The position numbers were made by a program, and so were the translations under genes. A stretch of DNA of 64,000 nucleotides from Ceratopteris richardii (lineage: Eukaryota > Streptophyta > Polypodiopsida > Polypodiales > Pteridaceae), in NCBI GenBank assembly GCA_020310875.1, contig CM035416.1, forward strand, positions 79,803,278 to 79,867,277, given 5' to 3'. This document shows positions 1 to 10,399 of this stretch, piece after piece. Positions within the stretch are counted from its first letter, which is position 1. Each line of letters starts with the position of its first letter. The notes below the pieces were generated by a model that saw nothing but the letters and a program-made list of their open reading frames with translations, ran no database searches and had not been told where the DNA came from.

Positions 1-236
1 TTAGCAATACCTATGGCCGCCCCTCCTTTGCCATTGTGTTCAGTATGAACCCAATGCATGTTATGAGCAACAGTCTTCAAGTTCAACAGAAGAGGGGGAC
101 CACCAAGCTTTAATTCCTGTAAGCAGATAATGTCAGGAACAATAGAAACATCTTTGAGCCACTTATTTATCATTTTACCTCTGACCGGATCAGAGAGACC
201 TTTAGTATTAAAGGAAATTAGTTTAATACTATCCAT
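1..236 (-). CDS. LINE ORF2 N-terminus, apurinic/apyrimidinic endonuclease domain (partial)
   Basis: The ATG at 236 opens a frame that stays open to the window edge (78 codons). The product begins MDSIKLISFNTKGL and contains IICLQELKLGG, which are the first two conserved blocks of LINE endonucleases. The N of FNTKG and the E of QELK correspond to metal-binding positions in the exonuclease-endonuclease-phosphatase fold. In the family this domain nicks target DNA and the downstream reverse transcriptase, outside this window, primes from the nick. The start lies 43 bp after the ORF1 stop, the usual two-ORF LINE spacing. Confidence 0.85.
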   Translation of the reverse strand, partial: MDSIKLISFNTKGLSDPVRGKMINKWLKDVSIVPDIICLQELKLGGPPLLLNLKTVAHNMHWVHTEHNGKGGAAIGIA

Positions 237-279
237 GGAGAACAAAAAAGAAAAGGACAAACAAAAAAACTGAACAACC

Positions 280-1962
280 TTACTTTTTAAGATTCTTGCC
301 TGGTTTCACAGCAGAAACAGAGGACCTTATGGTATCTTTCCTCTTAGAATTATGCTTCTCTCTACCTTTGGGGCTAGGGGAACTAACATTAGTCATACAA
401 ACATCTTCCTTGCTGGTACCTCCTGAAAAATCCTGATCAGAAGCTAACTCATCAAACCTGTTTATTTGTTCAATAAACATCTCATCACAAATACTGTCTT
501 TTTCTTCAAGGGAAACCTTCAGAGGGATGGGGTCCGACACAGGCCTGGGAGAAGAATCAGAAGCATTAATACAAACATTATTAACACATTCTGAAGCCTT
601 GCTATCCTGATTAATTTGCTCACACTCTGCCCCAACTCCCAACCCATGAATATCAGAAGTGTTAAGAACTTCGAGAACTTGAAAGGGATTGCTAATACCT
701 TTTACAAGAGTTTCAACTCTGCTACCCCCATTAGGGTTTTTTTTTTTCTGTTTGAAGGTCACTTTTTTGAAGCCTTGCTCATCTTTGGATTGATCCGAGT
801 TAGCAGAAACAGAGGAAGAGGGGGGCTCTTCTCCACCTCCAGCCATTTTGCTCTGCTTTTTAGCTAAAAGGGGGCAGTCCTTAATTAAGTGACCTTGATT
901 GTAGCAGTTAAAACAGGCATTAGGCAGATTTTTATAGACAATCTTTTGCACATGCAGTTTCAGACCCTCAGAATTCTTAATAACTAGTTCAGTCTTAACC
1001 TTTTTAGAGATGTCAACCTCAATCAACATCTGAGGCTCCCATTTGGGATTGAACTCCTTTTTAGGTTTTTGACCAAGGATTTTTCCGATTAAAGACCCAA
1101 GTTTTTCGAGCCAGGGATAAAACTCCACAGGGAAATCAGGGAAATCAACCCAAATGGGCACTTTGGTAGGTTTATTGGTTCTAGGATTAAAGCCTGGGAA
1201 CCATTTATAGAATGTCAGAGGGGTGTTTCTAATTAACCAGTGCCCCTCAGCAATAACTTTCAAAGCATTATTCACATCATCAAAAAAGAAAAGGTAAAAG
1301 TTATTAGGAAGATACTGAACATGCTTAGCAAAGAGCCCCTTACTTTCCCAGTTAGTTCTCATCCAAGTTTTAAGGACATCCTGAGCTGGCCTAGGACCAT
1401 GACAGTGAGCAATGACAACTTTATCCTCAAGGTGATTATTCCATCTAATGAGGGCAGAACTCTCTATAACTAGAGTACCATCTTCCCAATCCTCCTCTTC
1501 TGGGTCAACCTCTAACGTCTGAGCCTTATCCTTGACATAATCTCTCTCCATATTAGGCTCTACAAATTTAGTTTTACCTTTGATATCGGAAACCACAGTT
1601 TGAGGAAGATTACCTGACTTGTCCGAGTTAGCAAAGACAGAGAAGAAGTCCTGTTGAGGCCTCTGAGCCATTTTAGCATAAGAAATCGAACCATTAATCT
1701 GTTGGTGCTCCTCAGAACTAGCTCCCGTCAGTCCTTGAGAAGCAACACCTCTGCCAGGAGTTAACCTAGCATCTTTACCTTTCAGACCTTCAATGACACT
1801 TTCTCCCTTCTGCTTTACCACAGAAGGACTGGACGATGAAGCTCCTCCATCGAACACCGGGTTGAAAATCGATTTCACCATCTCAGTATCTTCAGAACCC
1901 GCGCCAGAAAGTCCATTGCGCAAAGCTTCGTAAAGTGCCATGTCGTGAGCCAATGATACCAC
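280..1962 (-). CDS. LINE ORF1, gag-like RNA-binding protein with DUF4283-like domain and CCHC knuckle
   Basis: This is a 560-residue uninterrupted frame. Residues about 160-330 carry the W-rich pattern of plant LINE ORF1 proteins (DUF4283 type), for example TWMRTNWESKG and YKWFPGFNP. A zinc knuckle, CFNCYNQGHLIKDCP, follows at about 355. The rest is a polar, low-complexity C-terminus that ends lysine-rich. In the family this protein binds the LINE RNA and forms the cytoplasmic RNP. The start at 1962 is the first ATG after the GC-rich leader. ORF1 has no stops or frameshifts, unlike its homologue at 40554-41882, so this copy may have been mobile recently. Function is assigned from family resemblance only. 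Confidence 0.85.
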   Translation of the reverse strand: MVSLAHDMALYEALRNGLSGAGSEDTEMVKSIFNPVFDGGASSSSPSVVKQKGESVIEGLKGKDARLTPGRGVASQGLTGASSEEHQQINGSISYAKMAQRPQQDFFSVFANSDKSGNLPQTVVSDIKGKTKFVEPNMERDYVKDKAQTLEVDPEEEDWEDGTLVIESSALIRWNNHLEDKVVIAHCHGPRPAQDVLKTWMRTNWESKGLFAKHVQYLPNNFYLFFFDDVNNALKVIAEGHWLIRNTPLTFYKWFPGFNPRTNKPTKVPIWVDFPDFPVEFYPWLEKLGSLIGKILGQKPKKEFNPKWEPQMLIEVDISKKVKTELVIKNSEGLKLHVQKIVYKNLPNACFNCYNQGHLIKDCPLLAKKQSKMAGGGEEPPSSSVSANSDQSKDEQGFKKVTFKQKKKNPNGGSRVETLVKGISNPFQVLEVLNTSDIHGLGVGAECEQINQDSKASECVNNVCINASDSSPRPVSDPIPLKVSLEEKDSICDEMFIEQINRFDELASDQDFSGGTSKEDVCMTNVSSPSPKGREKHNSKRKDTIRSSVSAVKPGKNLKK

Positions 1963-2277
1963 CGACCCGAAGCTTGGATAAAGTCTCCCCTCGCACCGAG
2001 GGGGAGGAGCAGAACAGGAGAACCCCCCTCGCGACGAGGGGGAGGAGATGAAAGAGACGCGCCCCCCAGTCCCCAGGGGAATAACATGCAGGCCCTAAAC
2101 CCAAGGAGGGCATTCACTGCCCACTCTGCGGGTTCAAAACCCCAGCCGCGAGATCAAAACCCTAGCCGCCTGCTCTCGTGTTTGAAGACCGAACTCGTCC
2201 CTGCAGAAGAGTGGCGACCGTTTGTGTGTAATTTTGTCGAGTCCTCTCAACAGTTTTTTCCTGCATAGTTTTCTTTC
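1963..2277 (-). promoter_or_regulatory. LINE 5' untranslated region, probable internal promoter
   Basis: A GC- and CpG-rich stretch stands out from the AT-rich surroundings. In sense it contains two similar blocks, AGGGTTTTGATCTCGCGG and GGGGTTTTGAACCCGC, and G-rich runs just before ORF1. Plant LINEs carry internal promoters in this position. No specific transcription start can be assigned. Confidence 0.45.
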
Positions 2278-2480
2278 TTTTTTTTTTTTTTTGAGAGTAC
2301 AATGAATTGAAAAGACTCACACATCTGACCTTGTAAGGTAGAGGCACTTATCTTGGAGAACTTCATGGACATTCATCTTTGGGAACTCATGGATATGTTC
2401 AGCAAGGATTTGAACTCAAGACTTTCTACTTGAGATTCAAAGCATCAACCACTAAGCTATGCGAGCTTGGAGGGGACTAA
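2278..2480 (-). mobile_element. tRNA-derived SINE (copy A), full length
   Basis: Read on the minus strand, this has a tRNA-like head followed by a unique body and a poly(A) tail (T run at 2278-2292). The Pol III A box is TAGCTTAGTGGTTGATG (2443-2459) and the B box is GAGTTCAAATCCT (2405-2417), with tRNA-like spacing. The body ends with a block shared with copy B: GTGCCTCTACCTTA, then GATGTGTGAGT, then CAATTCATTGTACTCTCAA. SINEs of this kind are non-coding and use LINE machinery for mobilisation. The 5' end is approximate. Confidence 0.75.
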
Positions 2481-2487
2481 AAAGGGA

Positions 2488-2604
2488 AATTGGTAGGAGC
2501 CTCCATAACCTAGTGGTTTGATACTTTGATGGGTGCCTCTACCTTATGAGATTGGATGTGTGAGTGTGTTTACAATTCATTATACTCTCAAGAAAAAAAA
2601 AAAA
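2488..2604 (+). mobile_element. tRNA-derived SINE (copy B), internally deleted
   Basis: A second member of the same family lies in opposite orientation, head to head with copy A. It keeps an A-box-like TAACCTAGTGGTTTGATAC (2506-2524) and the shared 3' body (GTGCCTCTACCTTA ... ATTCATTATACTCTCAAG) with an A run at 2593-2604. The B-box region and central body are missing, so it is unlikely to be transcribed from its own promoter. Confidence 0.65.
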
Positions 2605-3933
2605 GCGGAAACTATGTTAGTCTAATGTGCTTAAATGAGCAGTTAGAATCTTTGGCAAATTGGCGAGGGCCAAGGCCGTGTACTCTCCACCCTTTATTCA
2701 AGTGCTTAATTAACGTCATTTAAATTAAGTAAAAGCAGTTGAAGCTTCACATAGTGTACGTATTCCCACGTTTGTGCATGAAGGAATCTCATGATGAGAG
2801 TGGACCACTTTTTTAAGGAGTTTGACTTCAAAACCACCCTTCTCTAGCTTGAATTCGAAAGGGCACTATAATGAATGAGCTTACTATTCGGAAGACTTGT
2901 GGTACCTCAAAAAATAAGGGTTCAAGTTAAAACGCCTACTCTATGTTGATAAAGGGTATGCGATCCTTTCAAGCTAAAACACATACTCGGTGTTGTGTTA
3001 TCATGATCTTTGAATAGAGCTCACGAGTGCAAAAATGGGGATGGAAGGCCTTGAAGACGTCCCATATGATTCATTAGCTTTCCTTTGAATCAACCTTTTT
3101 GTGTGTCAAGTTGTTCACCCCCTAACCGTCACTTACAAGGAAATCCTCTTGGGTGAATGTATCCTCCTATCGAAAATCATACAATAAGCGTAAGGGCCAC
3201 TTCCATCTTAACTTAGACTAGAAATGGGCCACATGTATAAGACAAAATGATTACATTCGGTTCCTGATTTAGGTAATACCTTATATGAAAAAAGAAAATG
3301 TTCTAAGAGCTAAGTGAATATATAGTAAAGGCATACGATGTTGGAAACAATCATGGAACTACAAGAATAATTAGTGAATTGTACTTGAATATTTGGATAG
3401 TATCCTCAAATTGATATTTCTCAAGTTTTAATCTAAGATCTCTTGGTAGCAAGCTATCTTGGATGAAATGGTGGGCTACTTGGCGGCCCTTTGGAATGCA
3501 ATCATAAGTGAAGCTCTTTAGAAAATCTAGAAGGAACGATGTTTGACGGACTCAATTAGTTCCCCTAAGATCTCGTTGTTAGAGTATTCCCTTAATATCT
3601 TAGGAAAGGGAAAAAAGAATAGCAATAGTCTCTCCCTGTTTAAGCACTTGTTAATCTTTGTAATCAAAGGAAATGAGATGAAAATGGAATGGATCCCCAT
3701 GAAGGGGATGACAAGTTTATCAACATGCTTTGTACGTCCTCCTAATGCACATGTTTTCTCCTCTTAATATCGTTCCCATTTTTATGGGAAAAAGAAAAGA
3801 AAATTATATATCCATTATTTCTCTCTCTCATGTGTGAAAAAAATTTCAAGAGAAAGGAGATAAAGAAGAGAGCTCGCACACACCCTCACATGCAAAGAGA
3901 GGAGAATAGACAGATTGAAGAAAGGAAGAATGA
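2605..3933. other. No recognisable feature
   Basis: AT-rich sequence with no long frame and no domain I recognise on either strand. It may be old transposon remains. Confidence 0.5.
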
Positions 3934-4085
3934 TCTTCTTCTTCTTCTTCTTCTTCTTCTTCTTCTTCTTCTTCTTCTTCTTCTTCTTCTTCTTCTTCTT
4001 CTCCTCCTCCTCCTCCCCCTTCTTCTTCTTCTTCCCCTTCTTCTTCTTCTTCTTCTTCTTCTTCTTCTTCTTCTTCTTCTTCTTT
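3934..4085 (+). repeat. CTT/CCT microsatellite
   Basis: About 150 bp of nearly uninterrupted CTT trinucleotides with two CCT/CCCCTT interruptions near the middle. The open frames across it (poly-Leu or poly-Phe) are by-products of the repeat and not genes. Confidence 0.97.
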
Positions 4086-6095
4086 TTCTATTACATAAAG
4101 AGAATATACAAGAATGACCTAATACAAAAATATAAGGAGTACAATATATAACAAACAGTACATAAAGAAAACCCTAATGTACACAAATGAGTGAGTTAGC
4201 AAGAAACAAATATAATGTCACTCTCGATAGATAAATATGGTAAATCTCATTGAGAGCATCCCTAACATAGATTCGCATAACCACTATACATGTCAAAGAA
4301 ATGAAAAGTGGTATGTGTCATCCTCCATCAACACATGTTGAGCTTAAAGCTCTCGAGGTACAATGATGAGAAGGAAACATTTTTTCTTATTTCATAGTAC
4401 CTTCAAAACTCCTTTACTTTGATTAGCCTTGAAAATTAAAGCCACCTCTCCTAACATAGATAAACATGAGAACTTGGATTGTTAGGAAACACTATACTTT
4501 ATATTCATATAAAATGTAGGAATGATAGTATGGGACATTAGACCTTGATATGATAGGTACCTTTTAGTCTCGGTCTCATGAGTTGGAGTGAAACTCCATC
4601 CTAATGAAAAATGAAACTTCATAGATAAAAATGAAGTATAGGGTGGTCAAGAATATGACCATGAACCAGTTCAAAAATCAAGTAATCAGGAAATTTTGAA
4701 GACTGTGATATGAAATTACTTTCTAGATCTTCATAAAGATTTTTACTAAGACTAGTGTAGTCTCTTTAAGGAGTTTGTAGTTCTTGGGTAGAAATACTAC
4801 ATGGATTTCCAGAGAGAGAACTTGGAAAGATCCTTTTAAGAAAGGTAAGTTCAACCAAGTCAATCTAGGATAAAACACTTAATTGAAAATTACAACTAAG
4901 TGAGTCAATATCTTGACTCAAATTTATGCCTTTTAGTATAAAGGTGTATCAAGAGATATTGTAAAGGATTGGCTTAGTTATCTACGTAATTGGAGTCGTA
5001 CTAAGTAGTCCAAAGCATCTTGTTGATAGTAAGACAAGCTAATCAATCTCCTAAAGTAAGAGATCTATACTAAACTTGGTATTTTAGTCTATAGGAGTCT
5101 CAAGAGATTGAAACGGACTAATTTCTTAATTAAGATGTTTGAAGTATCATAGTTTGAGAGTAAAGTTGAGCATCATTAAAACTTGGTGGCTCGAGAAAAC
5201 GATGTTTTATACCAGTAGAGTTTGGTAGATGGATGATAGTTTAACCTTACCCAAAGGATTTTTTTTTAGAATTCAAACTCAATCTCATAAAGATAAAAAC
5301 AATGCTTCAAACCATTAGCTAGAGTAAATCCTTAAAGTTTTGAGTCTCATCTGATTTGACTCAAACCATTTTAGTGTTTTAGAAGTTGAACCAGTTACAT
5401 CAAGTTTTTCCTTCTCGCTTTTCTAGACCTTGGATTTGGCTTAGAAGGAATCTTCGAAGTCATTCCTAGATCAGGTTTAGCTAGATGGAATGGATAACCA
5501 AATTAAACACCAAAAGATGGATGTTTTTTATAGAACCCCTTCAATTTCAGAAGACACTTATGTTTAAGAGAATTCATTCATCCGTTTAGTATTGCTTTAA
5601 GATCAATGGATGAAGAATCTAAAAGTTCTCTTAAAAGAGTTTGGAGCAAAACTCTTAGGAATTATTTATAGTTCTAATAGTTCTAAATAAGTCAAGGCTT
5701 TTGAGAAGTAGTCTTGGGAAAATCATTTTGAGGTTGGTTGTCCAAAGAATTGCATCACTTCTTTCCTACATTCTACCTTGACTCTAAAATGCAATAGGAC
5801 ATGGTACTCCTGTATTTGGAAAAAAGGGATTAGTAGATGTTGGTTAAGAAGTAGAAAATAATCAAAAACATCTTATTTAGATGTTTTGATCAACCTCATT
5901 TTAAGGAGACTTCTCAAAATCTTGAACTAGTTAGAGATCCATCTATTTTGCAAGGTTCATATCCGAGTAGTGCATAGAAATGGATCTATTCTTTGGACTT
6001 TTATAATCCATCTACTTCATATGTTTTGTACTTTGATGTGGAGTTCACACATAGAGAAACATTGAATTAGGCAAGGATGTTTTAATCCATCCTTA
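4086..6095. other. No recognisable feature
   Basis: AT-rich, stop-rich in all frames. I could not match any segment to a retroelement domain, RNA gene or host protein. Confidence 0.5.
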
Positions 6096-6099
6096 TCAT

Positions 6100-9000
6100 T
6101 AAGATGCGCTCAATCACCTTCCAATGCTTGACACCTGGGCAATGCATAAACCTGTGCATATGTGAGACAACAAATTGAATATCTGGCCAAGTAATACATA
6201 ACTAAATCAAGCATCCAACAGCCTGTTGATAGAGAACGGCATCAAATGCATCTCCATCATCATGAAGACTCAATTGTAATTCTATCTCCATAGGAGTGGG
6301 AATAGGTTTGTCGTCTTCAAGGTCGAAACACTGCAATACTATGTCAATATATTTCATTTGACACAGAGCTATTGCCCAGTTAAGGATGCAAATGCCTCAA
6401 ATTTGATATCTCAAATGAGGCATGTGTATCATCCTTAAAATAAGCAATATGCTTCTCATGAGGACTAGTGAGCAGCATGTCATCGACATACATAACAATG
6501 ATCAGAAGCACATGTTTAACATGCTTAACATATAAGTTGATTTTAGTTGGACTTATCTCAAAACCATGTGCAATTAGATAGGCATGTATCTTTTCATACC
6601 AAGCACGTGGTGCTTGCTTTAAACCATATAATGCCTTCTTTGACCTGCACAACTGGTTTTCATGCCCTTTTTGCACAAATCCATGAGGATGAAAAACATA
6701 TACTTCTTCATACAAATCATCATTCAGAAATGCAGTTTTAATGTCCAACTAATGTACACTCCAACCATGATGAGCTGCAAGTGCACACATGCTACAAACA
6801 GTAGTCATTTGGCAAGTAGGAGCAAAGGTCTCATCAAAATCAATGCCTCTTTCTTGAGCATAACCCTTTGCAACAAGCCTAGCTTTATACCTATCAACTG
6901 TTCCATCAGGCTTATGCTTAAGCTTGTATACCCACTTAATGTCAATGGCCTTCTTGCCAGGAGGGAAGTCACATAAGGACCAGGTACCATTTTTCATTAT
7001 AGCATCATATTCAGATTGCATAGTAGCCATCCAAATTCTGAATTTTGTGCTTCATCCAAGAAAACTGGCTCATTCTCATCACAAAGACTAGAGGCAGCCA
7101 TAACATAGCAATCTAATGCAAAAGAGGCAGTATGAGAGCCTGAAGGAGTACAATATGATAGAGGTGCATCTAATTTGTTGTCACGCAAAGTCTGCACCAG
7201 CCATTTTGGCATAGTTTCTACCTCCTCAAGATTAGCTCTCTCATCAACAAGGGCATCATGCAAATCTGCATTAGAAATGGAATGATTTTCATGATCACAT
7301 GAAACCTGTAAAGGCTGAGAAGTTGCCTCATTAGCACTAGCACTAGACTATCCACCTCTAAAAAGAGGCAGCAAAGTGTCATACATGTCTTTGGGGCTAA
7401 CATAGTCTCCTTAGTACATGAAAGTAATGGTTGGATAGAATCTTTCACAAAAACAATATCACAACTAACCAAAATGTGTTTAATCTGTGGACAATACAGA
7501 TGATAGCCTTTGCTTTCAGAATTGTACCCAACAAAAATACATTTCAGTGCTTTATCATCCAATTTTCTTCATTGTTGTTCAGGCACTAATGCATATGCCA
7601 GACAACCAAAAACGCATAGGTGAGCAACAGATGGCTTGCGACCATGCCAAGCCTCATATGGAGTGATAGACTGCAATGCTTTGTGGGACGTCTGTTAAGT
7701 ACATATATTGCACACATGACGGCCTCAAGCTAGAAACCATGTGGTAAAGCCTGACTCTTGACCATACACCTTGCCATCTCCATGAGTGGTCTCTTCTTCC
7801 GTTCAGCAACTCCATTCTATTGAGATGTATGTGGCAATGTACACTTATGTTTTAACCCATGTTCAACCAAAAATGCATTAAAGTCAAAAGACATATATTC
7901 CCCCCTCGATCAAAATGGAGGGTGCCCATTTTACATGCTGATAGATTTTCAGCCAATACCAGAAACACTTTGAAGCACATAAACACTTCGGACTTTGCTT
8001 TCAATGGATATACCCATGCATGCCTGGAAAAATCATCGATGAAAGTCATGAAGTAAAGATAGTTCCCAAAAGAGGGTATTTGCATAGGACCACAGACATC
8101 ACTGTGAACAAGCTGCAATTTCTGAGTAGCTCAAACTGAACCATCCTTTAGGAATGAGGAGTGCTGAATTTGCCCAAAATATAGACTTCACATACATGTT
8201 TACTAGGTGCCACAAGTTTGGGCAGAGAGGACAACATTTCAGATTTTTGCATGTGTAGCAAACTAGCAAAATTCAGATGACCAAAGTGTGCATGTGAAAG
8301 CTTTGCATCTGACATAGCCTCAGAATCATGTACTGCACATGCCAAATCATTCACGGATTTTTTAGAGTCTATGAGCTTATATAGCCCACGACGTAAAATG
8401 CTAGAAGCAATAATCACATTGTCATTTGATAGATCATGAACTATACATCTATCATCAATAAATTTCACAACCAAGCCAATCTTGGCTAAAGTTGAAATTG
8501 ATAACAGGTACTTCTTGATCCGTAGCACAAAATAAAGCATCTCACAATGTAAAAGAACTACCATCAATAGTATTCAAAATGATCTTACCAACTCCCATGA
8601 CAGGATAAGAGGAGTGGTTGGCGCATGTGACAGTATTCCCTCAGGCTCGAGTGAAGTGGAGAAACTCCTCTACGAGGTAATATGTTTGGTTGCCCTACTA
8701 TCAAAGTACCAAACATATGAGTCTATTGTAGACATACACTGTTCAGGAGAAGATGGGTCAAAACTATAGACAATAGTAAACACTCATTCTTCATTCTACA
8801 CCAGATTATCAGACTCTATTTTTGGTGTAGAGGCCTCTATAACAACCATTCCAGCCTCTTTTTTCTTTGCCTCTTTAGCAGCCAGTTTTGGAAAACTCTT
8901 TATGACATGATCATTTGCTTTATAATATTTGCAAAACAATTTATGCTTTTCTGTTTTCTTCTCATCTCTGTCATCCTTCTTTGATTGTGCAAAATTAGCA

Positions 9001-9777
9001 GGTTTTTGCTTACTAGTAGAAGAGCTCCATTTACCTTTGCCCCTTCTGACTAGCTAGGCAAGCTTGATCTACAACATGCATAATGGACCTGTTCTGCCTA
9101 GATTGATCTTCCTATAACTGAATAGAGACTAAATCCTCAAATGTCAAGGCATTTGGATTGCCTTTCATCATCAAACAAAGAGTAGAAGCAAAAATCTGGT
9201 ATGAATTGGGAATACCATTTAGAATAGTCTGCATAATTGAATTGTGAGGAAAGACTTCATTAGCAAAAATCAATTGTTCCTTCAAATCTCTCATCTCTAT
9301 CAGAAAACTTTCCATGGAATCGCCTTCATTCATGTGATCACTTTCCAACTGTTTTTGGAGATAAGCAACACGAGCCTCATTCGTTGCTTGCTATAAAGTG
9401 GTAAGTGTATCCCAAGCATCGTTAGCTATTCTACAAGAGCGAATGTGAGGAATAATGACACGTTTGATAGACAAGGCTATCAATGCATGTGTATGAGCAT
9501 CTCTACCATCCCAACAAATTTGTTCTACAGTAGGTGCAGCAGAAACCGAAGCACGAACAGGATTCTATAGAAGATCACCATCTTCGATGCCATCTGCATC
9601 AGCTTCAGTACCTGTATTTGGAGGTGTAATAGGACGTTTTTCAACAACCTACACAATATTCCACAGTCCTTTTGTGACCAATACATGATGCATCATATAA
9701 GCCCATAATGCATAATTGGTACTGTCCAACTTATCCTCAACAACCAACATATGGAATATATCACTGCTTTCAGCCAT
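6100..9777 (-). pseudogene. copia 1 gag-pol pseudogene
   Basis: The ATG at 9777 begins MAESSDIFHMLVVEDKLDS followed by the YALWAY block of copia gag. Protease remains appear near 8700 with the active-site triplet read as DSR in place of DSG. Pre-integrase residues (AHFGHLNF) lie near 8280 and an integrase start (LVHSDVCGP) near 8110. RT is the best-preserved part: WVYKLKHK, YKARLVAKGYAQERGIDFDETFAP and an intact catalytic YVDD at about 6490. Several stops and frameshifts interrupt it, and many stops are TAG where family members have Gln or Trp codons. It cannot make a full polyprotein. Confidence 0.8.
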
Positions 9778-10118
9778 GGCCACTGACTAAAATACCCTGA
9801 TGCAAAAAATTACTTGTATCTCAAAAAGTTGAACAGGACTACCCTGTTGAGTTTTGTTAAATGTGTAGCAAACTTTGAGACGTTTATACTGGTGAACCAA
9901 AACCAGTATATATCTTTGGCACAAAAAGATGAAATAGCCTACTCAAGCACTATGATAGTGCATTCAGAGGCTAAAACGAGCTCAGATTGGGATTTTGTCA
10001 CGAAAGAGCGAAGCAGTTTTAACCTCCTAATCATCCTGTGTATGGTCACCAAATTTCATGCGATTCTGAGACTGTGATTGGAGTGGTGTCGATGACGCCC
10101 TAGATGAAGCAGTGACCT

Positions 10119-10130
10119 GCTCTGATACCA
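10119..10130 (-). other. Primer-binding site, initiator tRNA-Met type
   Basis: In sense TGGTATCAGAGC, the standard copia primer site complementary to the 3' end of initiator methionine tRNA. Its orientation proves that copia 1 is transcribed leftwards. Confidence 0.85.
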
Positions 10131-10135
10131 ATTCT

Positions 10136-10375
10136 TGGAGTTCAAGGTATGTGGAGGCATGCAAATAGCACAAGGAAGAAGAGGAAGCTTGGAGCACAAC
10201 ACACACTATTGAATGTATTACCACTAGAATGTACAAAGATAAGTAACCCCTAATTAGGGCAATAGGCATATATACAAATTGGGGGAAAAAAGGTTCCTAA
10301 AGAGGGAAAAAGGTGCCTTGGCCATCCTAGTGTGTTCACACACATCACTACCTAAATATATCAACAACTCCTACA
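10136..10375 (-). repeat. 5' LTR of copia 1
   Basis: In sense this 240-bp block starts TGTAGGAGTTG and ends GAACTCCA, giving TG...CA ends. It stops six bases before the primer-binding site. It contains a TATA-like TATATGCC. The ends are inferred from the TG/CA termini and primer-site position, because no second LTR is available for comparison. Confidence 0.65.
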
Positions 10376-10399
10376 TTTTCTAGATAGTGCTCCTTTAAG

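Larger units (their letters stand above)
1..2277 (-). mobile_element. LINE-1-type retrotransposon, 5' part (LINE copy 1)
   Basis: A non-LTR retrotransposon reads leftwards and runs off the left edge of the window. In sense order it has a GC-rich 5' region (1963-2277), an intact ORF1 and the first 78 codons of ORF2. The ORF1 zinc knuckle and the ORF2 endonuclease start are typical of plant L1-clade LINEs. The 5' boundary is placed where GC-rich sequence meets the A tail of an adjacent SINE, so it is inferred. No 3' end or target-site duplication can be seen. Retained CpGs and an open ORF1 suggest a younger copy than the broken LINE at 19750-41882. Confidence 0.85.
6100..10375 (-). mobile_element. 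Ty1/copia LTR retrotransposon, decayed and 3'-truncated (copia 1)
   Basis: On the minus strand the order is a 240-bp 5' LTR, an initiator-Met primer-binding site, gag, protease, integrase, RT and the start of RNase H, which is the copia order. The pol frame dissolves near 6100 inside RNase H and no second LTR was found to the left, so the 3' end appears lost. It abuts a gypsy fragment at 10400, probably its insertion target. Confidence 0.8.

Noticed and set aside
1875-2347. Short frames over the LINE 5' region
   Set aside because: They overlap several phases of a GC-rich untranslated region and carry no known motif.
3830-4151. Open frames coding for poly-Leu and poly-Phe
   Set aside because: They are produced by the CTT microsatellite and have no other coding support.
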